Assembly (NCBI RefSeq): GCF_050436995.1
Contig: NC_134746.1
Coordinates: 14,320,501 to 14,384,500, forward strand
Length of the DNA stretch: 64,000 nucleotides
Direction: 5' to 3'
DNA from: Anticarsia gemmatalis
Taxonomy: Eukaryota > Arthropoda > Insecta > Lepidoptera > Erebidae
The notes under the pieces were generated by a model. The model ran no database searches. It had not been told where the DNA came from and was given only the letters and a program-made list of their open reading frames with translations. How positions within the stretch are numbered: position 1 is the first letter of the stretch; the number at the start of each line of letters is the position of its first letter. Below, in pieces: positions 12,738 through 23,334 of the stretch. The translations under genes were made by a program, and so were the position numbers.

Positions 12738-15162
12738 AACCTAGCCCCGACAGACAAACATATTAAAAAATGTATTATCCAATTTGATTTAGTTGTTCTA
12801 AAGTTTTGCACGTACAATAAATACATTTAGGTGACTCATTTTTATTAATATAGATTATTTCGTCGATGTTTTCAGTTCATTAATGTTCTAATTAATGCCT
12901 ACACTTCTCAGTAAGGGTTCAACATTGCTAATAGTATCAAATTGATAATACAGTGACTCAGTGACACATTCACAATTAATGTTATCTTTTCCGCTGCATT
13001 AGCTAAAGTCCAATAAACATGGCGTTAATAAACCTACTTCCTGTGAAGTTATCTTAGTATTTAGGTCTCTATTATAAATTCATCTCGTTTTAACACGTGC
13101 TTATCACTTTAGTTAACAAGTATGAAGGCACTATTCTTTAGGTTTCGCCATCATCATCGGTATCATAACTTTAAAATTCTCGCATTGTATGTTTAATATT
13201 TATTAGGATATGTGTTCAGTAAGCCTGTGACCACTCGGGACGGGGCGCTAATTACCTATAAAAAAGTTTATTTGCTACGTGTATTAAGTGTCGGTCATAG
13301 CGTCATAACATGAAAGTCCTGCCGCGGTCGGAGTCTCGGTCACAGATCATTTCCCCGCTTTCTCCCGACCACACTGACCGCCGGCTAACTACCACTATCA
13401 ACTACCATCTGTACTTGAGACCTGGTCATTACTATTAACTACATGAACATCACCTATCAGTTATAATGCTGGTAAATACTAGAAAATAAATCGACAATGT
13501 GACATTAGTACACACCTATACGAGTATGGTTGAATGTTAGTTACCAAAAGTCAAGATAGTGCTACTTCAGCAATGTTCACTATTGTAGAGTAATTTTCAT
13601 TTCTCAATTCACCTCTTTAATATGAAACATAAATATTTTTGCACAGCCTAGAACGAATACTCAGCCCAATACCAGTAAGTAATCAAAAAATAGGTTAATG
13701 CGGCAGACAAGCGAAACTAATACTAAATTACTTTCGCTATTATAATGTTCAATAAGGATTTACTTACAGAAATTTTGTTTAGTAATTTACATGGATTATA
13801 ATTATATTTTGTCATTCAAATACATACCTTTAGTTATACTGTTCCATCGTCTAGTTTCCCGCAGCTTTTTCTATTTATTACAACTTGATCGTGATACTTT
13901 CAAATCGCACGGTATACATCGCCGGTATTGTTTCCTTTATCCAGCTTGTAATCTCACAATTCGTAAGCATTGGATATGTAAAGTAGTACAATAGAATTCG
14001 TGCGTGGATGATCTCATCGAGTTCAAAGCTCTCGCCGTGTTATTCCCCCAACTAATTTTGACTTGAGGAGACTTTATACTTATACAAAGGAAAACAAGAC
14101 TTTACGTGCGAAGCACGGCAAGTCAAATTGGGCACCTTTTTAGAATTTGATTGCACTAAAAGTTGCTTATTTTGTCAACCAATTGGTGCATCTTACTACT
14201 GGACAGTGTTTTAGTGAAATAATAAACCGTAACATAAGTGTATATCAAAAGTCAAATAATGATGTATTTGAAACTTCAGTATTTTTTCAATGTTGTATTG
14301 CTACAGAGCCCGTCCAACATTGATATATTTGTACACAAACAGCCGACTCAGATTCAATACGTATCGTATTTATACTCTGTCAATAAAAACTTAATGTTGT
14401 ACGCCAGCCACTTTGTTTTACGAGACGCCGAGATAAAACCGGTATAAACCACTACTGGGTTAATAAAAGCACCCTCGTTATCCTTGTTTTATTCACGATT
14501 TGCATTGATTTAGGGCGCAAGGAGTCGTCACCCTCTCTCGCCCTATATTTCACGGTACTAGGAGAAGAAAATAAATAGACGAATTAGGATCTAGTCTGCG
14601 CAAGTTTATTGTCCTGCTTTTGAAATTCGTTGGTGTATTTACTTACAGAATTTAGGTTGTCTGGGATTTTGCCAAGAGCTTTGTTCATAAATCAGAAAAA
14701 GACCAGTTCAATGAAGCAGCCATTAATAGAAAAAACATGAAAGAAACCTACCATTTATCAAGTTGTAATCGACTGTCTCGTTAAGGTTTAAATTGTAACA
14801 TACAAGTTAATTCCAGAGTTAAAAACAAATCCTTGCCTCGGGCTTGGGAAATTGGATCAGACGTCTAGATTCCCAGTGTAATTTATTTGTTCCTAGGATT
14901 TAACTCAGACAGATTAAGGAGGGCCTCGATAATTAACTTTGTGTCACGTTCAATTATCCCTTGCCTAGTTTAAGTATTGCCTATCTAGGGTTCACATATA
15001 CATCTTTTATTGTTCTTTTTGAGGTTACGTCTTCCTGTTGTTTGTGGAATACTATACTATAGCATTTTGCTTCATCGTCAGTATAGTTTTAGAAATACAA
15101 ATCGATGTTCGTGTTGTTGTGATTCAAAACAGCAGATGTGCTTCGCTAATCATTCTTGATTC
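12738..15162. other. Non-coding, nothing recognised
   Basis: AT-rich with a slightly GC-richer stretch at about 13315-13385. Open frames at 13791-13994 and 14238-14447 have no recognisable domain and no splice context. Confidence 0.5.
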
Positions 15163-15576
15163 GTGAAACATGAGCGCATGATCCAAGTCGCCGTGTCATC
15201 GCACGAACGACATTCACCCGCAAAAACACCGAGGAATTCCCTAAGAACAAAACAATACGTATTATCTTGCGACAATCATTGTCTGTTCTATGGTAACCAT
15301 CCATTATTTGACACGCACTTAGTCATCCACTTCGCAAAAACAACTTATCGCTCGACTGCTCTTAAGATTGATGTAATTTTTTTACCAGAGAATGAAACCA
15401 ATTTGAGACGACCAAGAGTTTGCGTGATCGCACACCAATGGTTGGCACCGAGACGTCGGTGTTTTTGCCGTGCTTTTTACAGCAGCAATAATTTTACGAT
15501 GACGGTAATGCGATTGCTTTATTTTTTTACAATTGTTTCCTCATGTAGATGCGATTTTTGGCACTTAATGGTCTAA
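15163..15576 (+). CDS. Unrecognised open frame, 137 codons (probably not a gene)
   Basis: This is the longest ATG-started open frame in the window. The predicted product is basic and Cys-containing, with a hydrophobic C-terminal stretch (about residues 115-130, after MTVMRLL). I recognise no domain. Base composition is only slightly above the surroundings, there is no promoter or polyadenylation signal near it, and no intron signals flank it. With 64 kb on six frames an open frame this long can arise by chance. It is listed only so that it can be tested against transcripts or related species. Confidence 0.1.
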   Translation: MKHERMIQVAVSSHERHSPAKTPRNSLRTKQYVLSCDNHCLFYGNHPLFDTHLVIHFAKTTYRSTALKIDVIFLPENETNLRRPRVCVIAHQWLAPRRRCFCRAFYSSNNFTMTVMRLLYFFTIVSSCRCDFWHLMV

Positions 15577-16440
15577 TTGGAATGTAGTTTCGTATGAACA
15601 GAAATGTTCTTCTTCAAAACGGCACAGGTCGGTAATATTTATAAGGTGAAGAACCGGTCTATGTGTCGTAACGTTGGAAACGCAATGTCGTGTGTGTGGC
15701 AAGACGGGCGGGCTCGATAAAATACGTGTTTTTTAACAAACGTACCACCAGGTGTATCTTGTTATTGTTCACGCTTGGTTTGGCCGGCTCCCTTCAATTT
15801 GTGTTATGTACAAAAAGTGTAATAATAAGGGGTTAGTAGTGAACTCGTGACCGGTGGTGCCGGCTAGTCGCACCTTTCGCGTACTCTTCCGCGCTGTTAG
15901 TGCGACAGTAGGTCTCCTTCGTCAGACCATCGTGCTATCCTTGTCAGATAACTTAGTCACAGACGGAAGTTTCCCTTGCACACTATACGTGTGTATGCAT
16001 TTATTGCACAAGGGTACGATGCACCCCTTTTATCTGTGTCCCCTAAGCCGGTGAAGTAAGCCAATCAATTGCACACGCACACAGCTCGGTAACAGGTAGA
16101 ACGTGGATGCAAATTAGAACCGACTGTGGTCGAGTTTCTACCGACTGTTGATCGCTGATTGACGGCAAAAAACATTGCACTGGTAATTTACTTGACTGCT
16201 TGAATGTTTTAAACGACTGTGCAAGATATGTTTCAGAATAGCAGTATTTATGCTAGTTTCTAGTTTGGTTACATATTATGCTAGTTAGTAGGCAGTACGA
16301 ACTTGGTTGTCTTTATACAGCTTTTAAGGTCAAATCAATTAATCGTGCTACCAAATTGTAACATTAGCGATTGTTCGTGAAATAACAGTACGAAGACCTT
16401 ACTACCAATCTGTAGATGTATAACCCGTTGTAAAAACTAA
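15577..16440. other. Non-coding, slightly GC-richer
   Basis: No gene or repeat recognised. A CpG-containing stretch around 15690-15720 and 15840-15900 may be regulatory. The open frame 15854-16054 has no recognisable domain. Confidence 0.45.
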
Positions 16441-16489
16441 AATGGACTTGTCAAAGTAAAGAACTAACATAAATATTGCCAAAGCAAAC

Positions 16490-16720
16490 GAGAGCCGTGA
16501 CCAAGTTCCCACATTCGCGATGCAGGTGAGATTGGAGCTGTCTCATCGATCAGGCGGTGCGTACTCAGCATTCTTTCCGCGTCGAGTCGCGTCTTGCAGC
16601 ACGGATCGATTGGACTCGCTGGCACGCTCCGGCGACGATTGCGTCACGTTCACTCCGTCAGGTGGATCACACGATGATAATCACCACGTTGCCTGTATTT
16701 ATTACTTTGTTTTTACTGCA
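16490..16720 (+). promoter_or_regulatory. GC-rich island with a strong donor-like site
   Basis: The sequence CGCGATGCAG followed by GTGAGATT puts a near-consensus splice donor at 16526, directly after ATGCAG (16520-16525). CpG-rich sequence continues to about 16650. One reading is a first exon ending at 16525, either untranslated or coding only Met-Gln. The other is a regulatory island with a chance donor. Two overlapping open frames (16520-16781) reflect GC content. I lean towards a regulatory island. Confidence 0.25.
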
Positions 16721-17779
16721 TCCCGATGACGTCAGCACGATAGCCAGATGTCAAGGTCACATCTCAATGTCGCTGGAATGAGATCAGGTGCCAATATTGG
16801 TAACGTCTTTTGAGAAAGTTTGCCAATAAGTGTAGAGGTCGGTGATGGATACAATCACGAGGTTTCGAGGTTACAACTTAGTGTTCCGTGTATAATCGAT
16901 TTGGTGACTCAGATTGATCGTTCACCCTAAACTAGCGAAGTCGAGCGTGACCGCCTATTACGTAAATACTGAAAATGTCTTTGTGTAGGTACTTGTGTTT
17001 TTTTATAGTCTGCTAGTATCTTTATTGTTAGCCTTATTTTGAACTACAGTCCATAATTTACAAGAGTATTATCCAGTTTAAGCGATGCAACTAACGCTAG
17101 CATCAGATTTTTTAAATCAAAGTAAGTATAAGCCTGTTTAAACATTCTATAATTCGTAAAAGAACCTGTTTAATATTTAAATATTCGTAACATTAAGGCA
17201 TTGATATCAAGTTTTCGCCAGATAATGTATTCTTCTTACCGTGGCGTGATGCTGATGTAATAATGATTTAACAATGGGATATCCGCGCCCTAATGAGAAG
17301 ACAAGCCCAGAGGAAACATGGCGCATTTGCATTTAAACGTTTCCCGCGAGATTAGACATTGAAGCTCTTGCATCGGACATGCTTAATGTAGCTTGGACAA
17401 AGTGCCGGTCACGAATTCGTTGAAGATGTACTCCTCGGTCGGTCTCTTGTATACTTTACACGTATGTGTTAAAATGACAAATTGTGTGTGGTTCTTAGTG
17501 ACTATATTGATATGAATGACTTTCCTAATATGCAGGGAAGACTAGTGTACTCTGAGTTTAAAAATTACCGTTGCGTTGTAGGGCTTTGTAAGTTTTGCTA
17601 ATGTTTTGGTTAAATAATGTATAACAGAATTACTTACATAATTTTTTGCTAAAGAGGCGATTTTCATAAAATGGTTGATAAAATAGAATTCCGTCGACAT
17701 TTTAGAACGTTGTTGATTCCGGTGAATGACTTCTAATCCACAATGTTTGGTATTTGGCGTGACGAGTGTAGTAATTAGT

Positions 17780-17890
17780 GTTAGTGTTTCGGCGCCGGCG
17801 CATATTTGCATGTTATCTGCACGCCGCGGCGGCGCCTGCGCTGGTGACAACACACATGCGCACTTGTACACACGTGTGCTAGCACGCCTA
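17780..17890. promoter_or_regulatory. GC-rich island with an octamer-like word
   Basis: CpG-rich stretch (GGCGCCGGCGC, GCCGCGGCGGCGCC) flanking ATTTGCAT at about 17803, an octamer/POU-type word. GCGCCTGCGC resembles half of an NRF1 site. Open frames on both strands (17542-17871 minus, 17726-18013 plus) overlap this island and have no recognisable domain. It may be an enhancer or a promoter. Confidence 0.25.
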
Positions 17891-18013
17891 CGAATTTACC
17901 AACTACACAGTTATCGAGGTTTTTTCAACGGTTTTTTATCAATTCCACCGAAGTTTGGACATTCCAGGACTCAGAAACCCGAAGAAAAGTACGTTTTAAC
18001 TCCAAGGCGATAG

Positions 18014-18608
18014 TTGTTTGTCGTAATTGCGCAGAATTAAATGTTAAAATGACACATCTTTTAAAATTGTGATGGTTAACATTATTTGGCAGTCTTTGTT
18101 TGTATGACTCTCTGTATGAAAACAGATTTACCGGGAAAACCGTCAGTAAAAAAGTGATTTACATATCTTTATTTCGATTCACACACTGCAGTTGCTTGCT
18201 GATTAAAACATAGCCTATGCATCAAACCAAATAATTTTCAGCAATTATGAAAACGTCTTTGCAAAGTGCTACTCACGTGTACAGCATTGTACAGTAATGC
18301 ATGTGTGCAAAATTAACATACATACACGAAAATTACCTCGCATCAATAAATACTAATCGTCTTTGAAATGTTTTTAGTGTTCGTTATCTTTTCGTAAATG
18401 GCCGTAAAAAAACACATTTGTTTTGTTCTTGCATGCCGTCATGGTTCTGGAACTTGCCGTGGCTATAATTAGATATTTTGTGAATAATTACGTAATACTT
18501 AGGAGCCTATTCTTTGACAAAAGACATCTTTGAGGTGGTTTGATTGCTTTTTGTACCAAATAGTCGCAATTTAGGTGAAATACTAGCATTTTATTTTGTT
18601 CCTGTAAA
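18014..18608. other. Non-coding, nothing recognised
   Basis: AT-rich. No open frame, repeat family or tandem repeat recognised. Confidence 0.55.
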
Positions 18609-18728
18609 AGTTTCTTGCCAGCTCTTCTCATTACGATCTACCCTTGTTTCTGAGATTGTGGTAGACTGAGTAATTGTAACGTTACGTATAAGTGTAATTC
18701 GGCCTAAATGAATAAATGATTTGATTTT
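18609..18728 (+). repeat. LINE-like 3' tail, family A copy 2
   Basis: It shares with 50325-50446 the start TTCTTGCCAGC followed by TCTTCTCATT-type sequence, and the end CCTAAATGAATAAATGATTT. The middle is diverged. It reads in the same direction as the 50-kb copy and opposite to 4970-5103. Confidence 0.65.
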
Positions 18729-19254
18729 CACTATTATCATACACTAAGGATACTGGAGTTAAAGTCAATATTTGTTTTTCCCTCCCTAATCATGAATTCT
18801 AGGGCTGGGTATGATGTTATTTTATTTTGCTTGAAGTTAAGGTTTGCGTAAGTGCGTTGAAATAACCGTATTTGAAGATAAACAGTAGAAGAATCGGATG
18901 ATCAAAATACTCCTATGTTTTTCAAACCATCGTTTCCCGAAAATGTATTCTTCAACTCAATAGTAATTCTTGTAAAAGCATTAGTAGATCCTGGCACAAA
19001 ACACAATTACTTTTCAATAAATCAAACATCAAGCAATTATCTACCATCAAATTCGGCATCGCTATATTCTCCTCATGTTTATGGTGGCAGAGGCCCATGG
19101 CTCGCCAAGGTGAGGTCTAAGGATCGCTGGCACCATGCCATCACACGGTTCCAGACAGACGCTGCTTTATGTCTAACTGTTCTTTATAACGCTCTTTCAA
19201 TGGTATGCGTAAATATTTTGATGGGATGCTATTTTTTGCTTTAGTTACGTATGG
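18729..19254. other. Non-coding with a GC-richer open frame
   Basis: An open frame of 109 codons at 18915-19244 (+) includes, near residues 60-85, a Trp-and-basic stretch (KVRSKDRWHHAI) that faintly recalls the C-terminal DRxxWR-type motif of many LINE reverse transcriptases. The rest is not recognisable. A donor-like AAGGTGAGG lies at about 19106-19114. It is most likely decayed mobile-element sequence joined to the 5S-like SINE that follows. Confidence 0.2.
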
Positions 19255-19257
19255 GAG

Positions 19258-19530
19258 TGTTATGTCGTGGGCACTTCTTCTTTAAGGCGCCCATAGCTGC
19301 GCTCACCGGTTGGTAAACGATCTGTGGGTTAAGCTAATCTTGGCGCGGTCATTCCATAGATGGGTGACCGTGGTATTTGAACTGAGTGTCTCCGTGCTTT
19401 GGAGGGCACGTAATAAGTCGGCCCCGGTTGTTGTGAATCAGGATAACAGTCGTTAAGCCACGTAAAAGGCCTCTGGGTGGATTGAAGAACTTTGGTACTA
19501 GGTTGACCACTAACTATACGACAAGAACGT
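19258..19530 (+). repeat. 5S rRNA-derived SINE (SINE3-like)
   Basis: The stretch from about 19300 to 19395 resembles the internal promoter half of 5S rRNA: GGGTTAAGC at 19326-19334 (A-box-like), GGCGCGGTCA, then ATGGGTGACCG at 19360-19370 (C-box). It then continues into a long non-5S body ending near ACTAACTATACGACAAG. 5S-headed SINEs are an established class, and very similar sequences are familiar in Lepidoptera. It is not a working 5S gene because the flanking stem I pairing is absent. Pol III transcription of this copy is possible but unproven. Confidence 0.8.
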
Positions 19531-20071
19531 GTAACTCAGTTGACAACTTACTATTTGAAAGCCAATATGCTGTACATTGTGTTGTGTAGTTGTGGGCTAT
19601 TTGTAGGAGTTTTACATAGTGATAAAACTACAATAGTGGTAAATTCCATGATCGATGGATTGTTATGATTACACTCACAGGTTATTTAATTACAATAATT
19701 AGGGTTTTTTTCTAAATTCTATGAATTTTCCAATAGTATTGTTTATCACTTCATTTTTGAATTGTGACTTGAATCACCAAAATTCACGTGTCACAACTCA
19801 TGGTTAAAACCTTATTCAAACAAATATTGTACGTCACAGAGATAAAGTTACAAAGACACATGTACGATACATTTGTTTGTATATTATTTCATAACAAACA
19901 CACACTATTTATAATTAACGTTTATATTTAGATACATTGTGATAATAATCCTGTACTAATTACCACTTAAATCTTTAACACAATAGCAAACAATGAACTA
20001 TGTACTGAAATTGTATGAATATAATAAATAATGTTAAATAGACAATGGACAGGATAAATGTATACATTGAA
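19531..20071. other. Non-coding, nothing recognised
   Basis: Very AT-rich linker between two SINEs. Confidence 0.55.
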
Positions 20072-20411
20072 GGCCTTCGTGGCGCAGTGGTTAAGGTGGT
20101 TGCCACCCCGCTACCATTGCGTCGGGAGGTTTTAGGTTCGATTCCCACATCTAATAATTATTTCGACACCTAAGTATACTGAGCCATCTTACAAATTTTG
20201 GTATTTAATATTTTTATCTTATCGTACATAATTGTCAATGACCTTAATGTTAGTTTTTTTAAATAACTATAATGTTAGTTGACTATATTATATTTAGGAG
20301 GTATCGATTTGTGCGATCCAGTAGTTGTTTCAGGTCTGGTTGTACTTTGTGTCCGTTGTTTGTATGTTTGTAAAAGTTCCACGGACACAAGAGCAATTCC
20401 CAGTGCTGTAT
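20072..20411 (+). repeat. tRNA-derived SINE (family S1), interrupted by a MITE
   Basis: The tRNA-like head has an A-box-like TGGCGCAGTGGTTAAGGTGG at about 20080-20099 and a B-box-like GGTTCGATTCC at about 20135-20145. The body resumes after an insertion (20164-20306) with TTGTGCGATCC, GGTCTGGTTGTACTTTGTGT and GGACACAAGAGCAATTC. The same blocks occur uninterrupted in the copy at 59506-59720. Removing the insertion and one copy of a 4-base repeat restores the usual family order at this point. Confidence 0.85.
20164..20306. mobile_element. 143-bp MITE inside a SINE
   Basis: It begins CGACACCTAAGTATA and ends TATTTAGGAGGTATCG. The ends are imperfect inverted repeats sharing CGAYACCT. It is flanked by ATTT at 20160-20163 and 20307-20310, consistent with a 4-base target-site duplication. 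The host SINE reads continuously once the insert and one ATTT are ignored, so this is an insertion and not a deletion in other copies. There is no coding capacity. The superfamily is not identified. Confidence 0.65.
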
Positions 20412-21032
20412 TCAGAAATACACAAGTGACAACCAAAAGTGGGTTTTTAATTGAATTAGTTCTAAAAATATCCCTGATACATGAGACAGGTTTAATTGTA
20501 AGTGTAGGTCGTTCGTCTGCGCGTGCGCATCAGGTCAATAGGGGGCAGGCGAGCCCACGCGAAGGCCGCTCAATTATCATTACTTAAATACTTACCGATC
20601 AATTTGTATAATTATAACAGATTTTACTCTGCATACCTTTTTTATAATAATAATTTATTACTTCCTTTGAAAAGATGATATGATTATTCAGACTAATTAA
20701 AGTGAAATCTTAACTAGAATGTTTATTTGAGTTCAAGAACAATCTAGTTTAAATTGAAGTTCTTACTGTAAATGACAGTGAGGTAAGCACCCTCAGTCTC
20801 GACCGTTTGTTTTCTCTCTTAGATTATAGTGATGAACACGTTACAACAAAGCAGCAATGACATACACTAGTTGTCAACTGAGATACGCATAAGATCATAA
20901 TATATTATTTACATCTTGAGGACACGTAAATAGACAATGCTACTGTTGATTTAGGCAACAATCATTAAACCAAGTCAATGACCTTAATCTTGACAGACTT
21001 TGGCGTAGATCGTGTCTTTTGAAAATAACATC
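20412..21032. other. Non-coding, with an NRF1-like site
   Basis: AT-rich apart from 20500-20570, a CpG-rich stretch containing TGCGCGTGCGCA at 20518-20529. That word is an exact match, on the minus strand, to the consensus YGCGCAYGCGCR bound by the NRF1/Ewg family. No gene recognised. Confidence 0.4.
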
Positions 21033-21326
21033 TCGGGTACTTTTTTTTTAAAAGACTACTCCCGCACTTTCACTTACTCTTGTGTTGCGGGGTCTTTTAC
21101 AAACAACGAACACAAACTACAACCACACTCAAAACAATTATTATGGATCGCACAAATATTTAATGTACCTATAACTTACTTACATGATTGTGTAGTTAAT
21201 ACTGTTAAAGTAAGGTGGTAATAAATATATAAATGAATAATATAAATATTTGTTCCGTGTCGGAATCGAACCTCTCGACGCCTTAGTGGCATGGCGATCA
21301 CCTTAACCACTGCGCCACGGAGGCCG
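21033..21326 (-). repeat. tRNA-derived SINE (family S1), minus strand, with internal insertion
   Basis: The tRNA-like head lies at about 21255-21326, where the complement reads GGCCTCCGTGGCGCAGTGG and GGTTCGATTCC. The body lies at 21033-21161, with the complements of TTGTGTTCGTTGTTTGTAAAA and CAACACAAGAGTAA and a T-rich tail. Head and body are separated by about 82 extra bases (21162-21243) bounded by AAATATTT on each side, absent from the copy at 59506. Confidence 0.8.
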
Positions 21327-21612
21327 TCAATTACATCAGAGCAGTTTTATACTCAGATTGATATTAAACGTTGCATACCTTATTCAAGGATGAGGTCTGT
21401 TATCGAAACTGGCTGGAACCACGCTCGGGCGGTGCGCGCTCACTATGAATACATCATCTTGTTAGTTAGTCGCCTTGTGGCTTATTCATATTTCTATTAC
21501 TTCTTTGTTTAGACTGAATTCCAACACTTGGAAATAGGCTACAGGATTTTTGTTCTTTTTTCCCGTATATAAACATGAAAATAGTGACCCTTGTTATTAA
21601 ATGAAGTTAGCT
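21327..21612. other. Non-coding, nothing recognised
   Basis: An open frame (21291-21512) begins inside the neighbouring SINE and has no recognisable domain. Confidence 0.5.
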
Positions 21613-21715
21613 ATGCCTGGTTTCTGATTACATTTAGCGGTAGTTTATACGAGTTTAATCGCTATTGAATAGATAAGCTACCGCTAAATGTATCTCAGAA
21701 ACCCGGGGTTAGTCA
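21613..21715. mobile_element. MITE family M1, copy 1
   Basis: About 100 bp with long terminal inverted repeats. The left end contains GGTTTCTGATTACATTTAGC and GGTAG. The right end contains CTACCGCTAAATGT followed by CTCAGAAACC. Related copies lie at 46248-46325 and 63419-63520. It is too short to encode anything. The superfamily is not assigned. Confidence 0.75.
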
Positions 21716-21740
21716 GTTAATTGTAACTACTTTATGTGTG

Positions 21741-21890
21741 GAGTACTCGTAACCAGCGGTCCTGTATGACAAGATGTATAGATGCGAATGAGCCTAGGGA
21801 AGGTTGTAAGGATACCACAAACGTACCAAGTGGCTTTCTTTGCCTACCCCTATGGGAAAAAGACGTGATATTATGTATCTATATTACTAC
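21741..21890 (+). repeat. RTE-like LINE 3' end, family B copy 2
   Basis: It starts GAGTACTCGTAAC, then CCTGTATGACAAGATGTATA, GCGAATGAGCCTAGGGAAG, ACCAAGTGGCTTTCTTTG, CCTACCCCTATGGG and AAAAAGACGTGAT. The sequence is a decayed version of the C-terminal coding end and short 3' UTR seen more intact at 31999. It lies 26 bases after MITE M1 copy 1, an arrangement that recurs at 46.3 kb. Confidence 0.7.
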
Positions 21891-22221
21891 TTTACCAATT
21901 AAACGTCTATTTGGTAAAAATAAAAATGTAATTCTTTTGAATTTCTGTCGTGGCGTAATTCTATAACACGTGTATCTTTTTTTTATAAATGTGAGACGAA
22001 GGTCCCACGTCATTATACACATTAGGCGCTTTTCACCCCCCAATCAACTCAGCGTGAACTTCACTCTTCCAAGGCTTGTCATGTTCCACGTATTCGGGAA
22101 ATCCGCCTTCAAACAGATAACATGACGCCACGACTAACTAATACATATTACATAACACAAGTATTACATTTATCAGTGTTTTTGTTCTGCTATCTACAAA
22201 TATGGCATGTTTTTGTTTCAG

Positions 22222-22306
22222 GCGATGTAAGAAGTCGCGCGCAAGTGCTCGGGTGGCAATACTGGCAATGTTCCATCCTACGACCGTCGGATCCTTTGCC
22301 AAACAT
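22222..22306 (+). other. Candidate exon (85 bp), function unknown
   Basis: A textbook acceptor (TTTTTGTTTCAG, ending at 22221) and a consensus donor (GTGAGT at 22307-22312) bracket 85 bp that is markedly more GC-rich than its surroundings. Two of the three forward frames are open throughout. I recognise no domain in either. It lies 3.7 kb upstream of the EEIG1-like ATG on the same strand, so it may be an untranslated leader exon of that gene or an exon of an unrelated transcript. Chance pairing of good splice sites cannot be excluded. Confidence 0.4.
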
Positions 22307-22455
22307 GTGAGTAATGCTTTTTATTTCTATCACCAACGTTTCCTGATTGCCTGGTACTTTCTGGCTGATGTATGCAAAAAGTTTGCTCGAAATTGAGGCT
22401 ATTTGCTGCCAGAAGATATTGAACCCTAGGTTTTTATGACATTTTTATACAATGA

Positions 22456-22649
22456 CTAGTGCCCGCCCCGGTTTAAACAGTTATTTTACAAAAACCCCTT
22501 TACAACTTTTACACATAAACTTTCCTCTTGAATCACCCTATCTATTAAAACCGCATCAAAATCCGTTGCATAGTTTTAAAGATCTAAGCATACATACATA
22601 CAAACATGCTGACAGACGCGGGAAGCAACTTTGCTTTATACTATGTAGA
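22456..22649 (-). mobile_element. Helitron-like element, short copy (minus)
   Basis: On the minus strand it begins TCTACATAGTATAAAGCAAA, continues with ACTATGCAACGGATTTTGAT and GCGG, and ends GGGGCGGGCACTAG followed by T. The 5' TC and 3' CTAG, with the 3' end abutting a T, are Helitron hallmarks. The 5' end matches the longer element at 43190. The 5' junction base is not the expected A, so that boundary is less certain. It is non-autonomous. Confidence 0.7.
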
Positions 22650-22843
22650 GTGCGTAGAAAAGTATCCATCCCTGTCCCTGTTTCTACGCGGATAGGATTG
22701 CAGAATTTTCTATAAAGATTAACAAATGGTGTCGATGCTAATACAATGGAATGTAGGATGTTATATTTATAGGCAAGCATATCACATAACCCACATCCTC
22801 TGCCTGTGACAGGGGAGTTACTGCCATTGTGGTAATAATACAT

Positions 22844-23320
22844 TTTTCCGCATTGTTAATTGATGCTGTAGAAACCAAAGTGTTATTACCGTATTTCTAG
22901 ACGTATTTCTGTTTTTTTGCGATTACTTAACATTTTATACTGAATTCTCAACAAGTGTTTTAGCCAAGTTAACTTTAACTCAATGCTCGTTGACCTTATC
23001 GATGTGCGTGCGAAGTAGATTGGTCTATTGCAAAAAAATGTACTCATTTTCTCTGAACTAAGCCGCTTACATTCACAATAAGTATAAAGGGGCGTCGATA
23101 CATTCGATACATACACAGATAATGTCGTTTATGAACAGCCACAAGTGTATTATGTTTTTGTCTCTGATAAGAACACGGTATCTTGCAAGTTTTGTTTTTA
23201 ACTCACGTCACAATGATAAAAGTCGCAGAATACATGCTAAAGATTACCGTAATCGCGGTTTATGCCTGGCTGGATTAAGTTTTAATTAGCTGGTTTAATA
23301 AAGGGTGCTTTAGATACGCG
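22844..23320. other. Non-coding, nothing recognised
   Basis: AT-rich, with no recognisable gene or repeat family. The minus-strand frame at 22886-23116 is not recognisable. Confidence 0.5.
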
Positions 23321-23334
23321 TTGTAGTTGTGATG

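Noticed and set aside
12611..12826. Minus-strand frame with repeated Trp-Asp motifs
   Set aside because: It is the translation of the 9-bp minisatellite at 12690-12737, with no splice or promoter context.
15163..15576. 137-codon frame as a real gene
   Set aside because: It is listed at low confidence only. There is no domain, splice signal or promoter, and the length is compatible with chance in 64 kb on six frames.
17542..18013. Overlapping 109- and 95-codon frames on opposite strands
   Set aside because: Both are open because of the shared GC-rich island at 17780-17890. Neither shows a recognisable domain.
20072..20145. tRNA gene
   Set aside because: The A- and B-boxes are present, but the acceptor stem does not close and the sequence continues into a SINE body shared with other copies. 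The same applies at 12085, 21255, 38980, 51484 and 59506.
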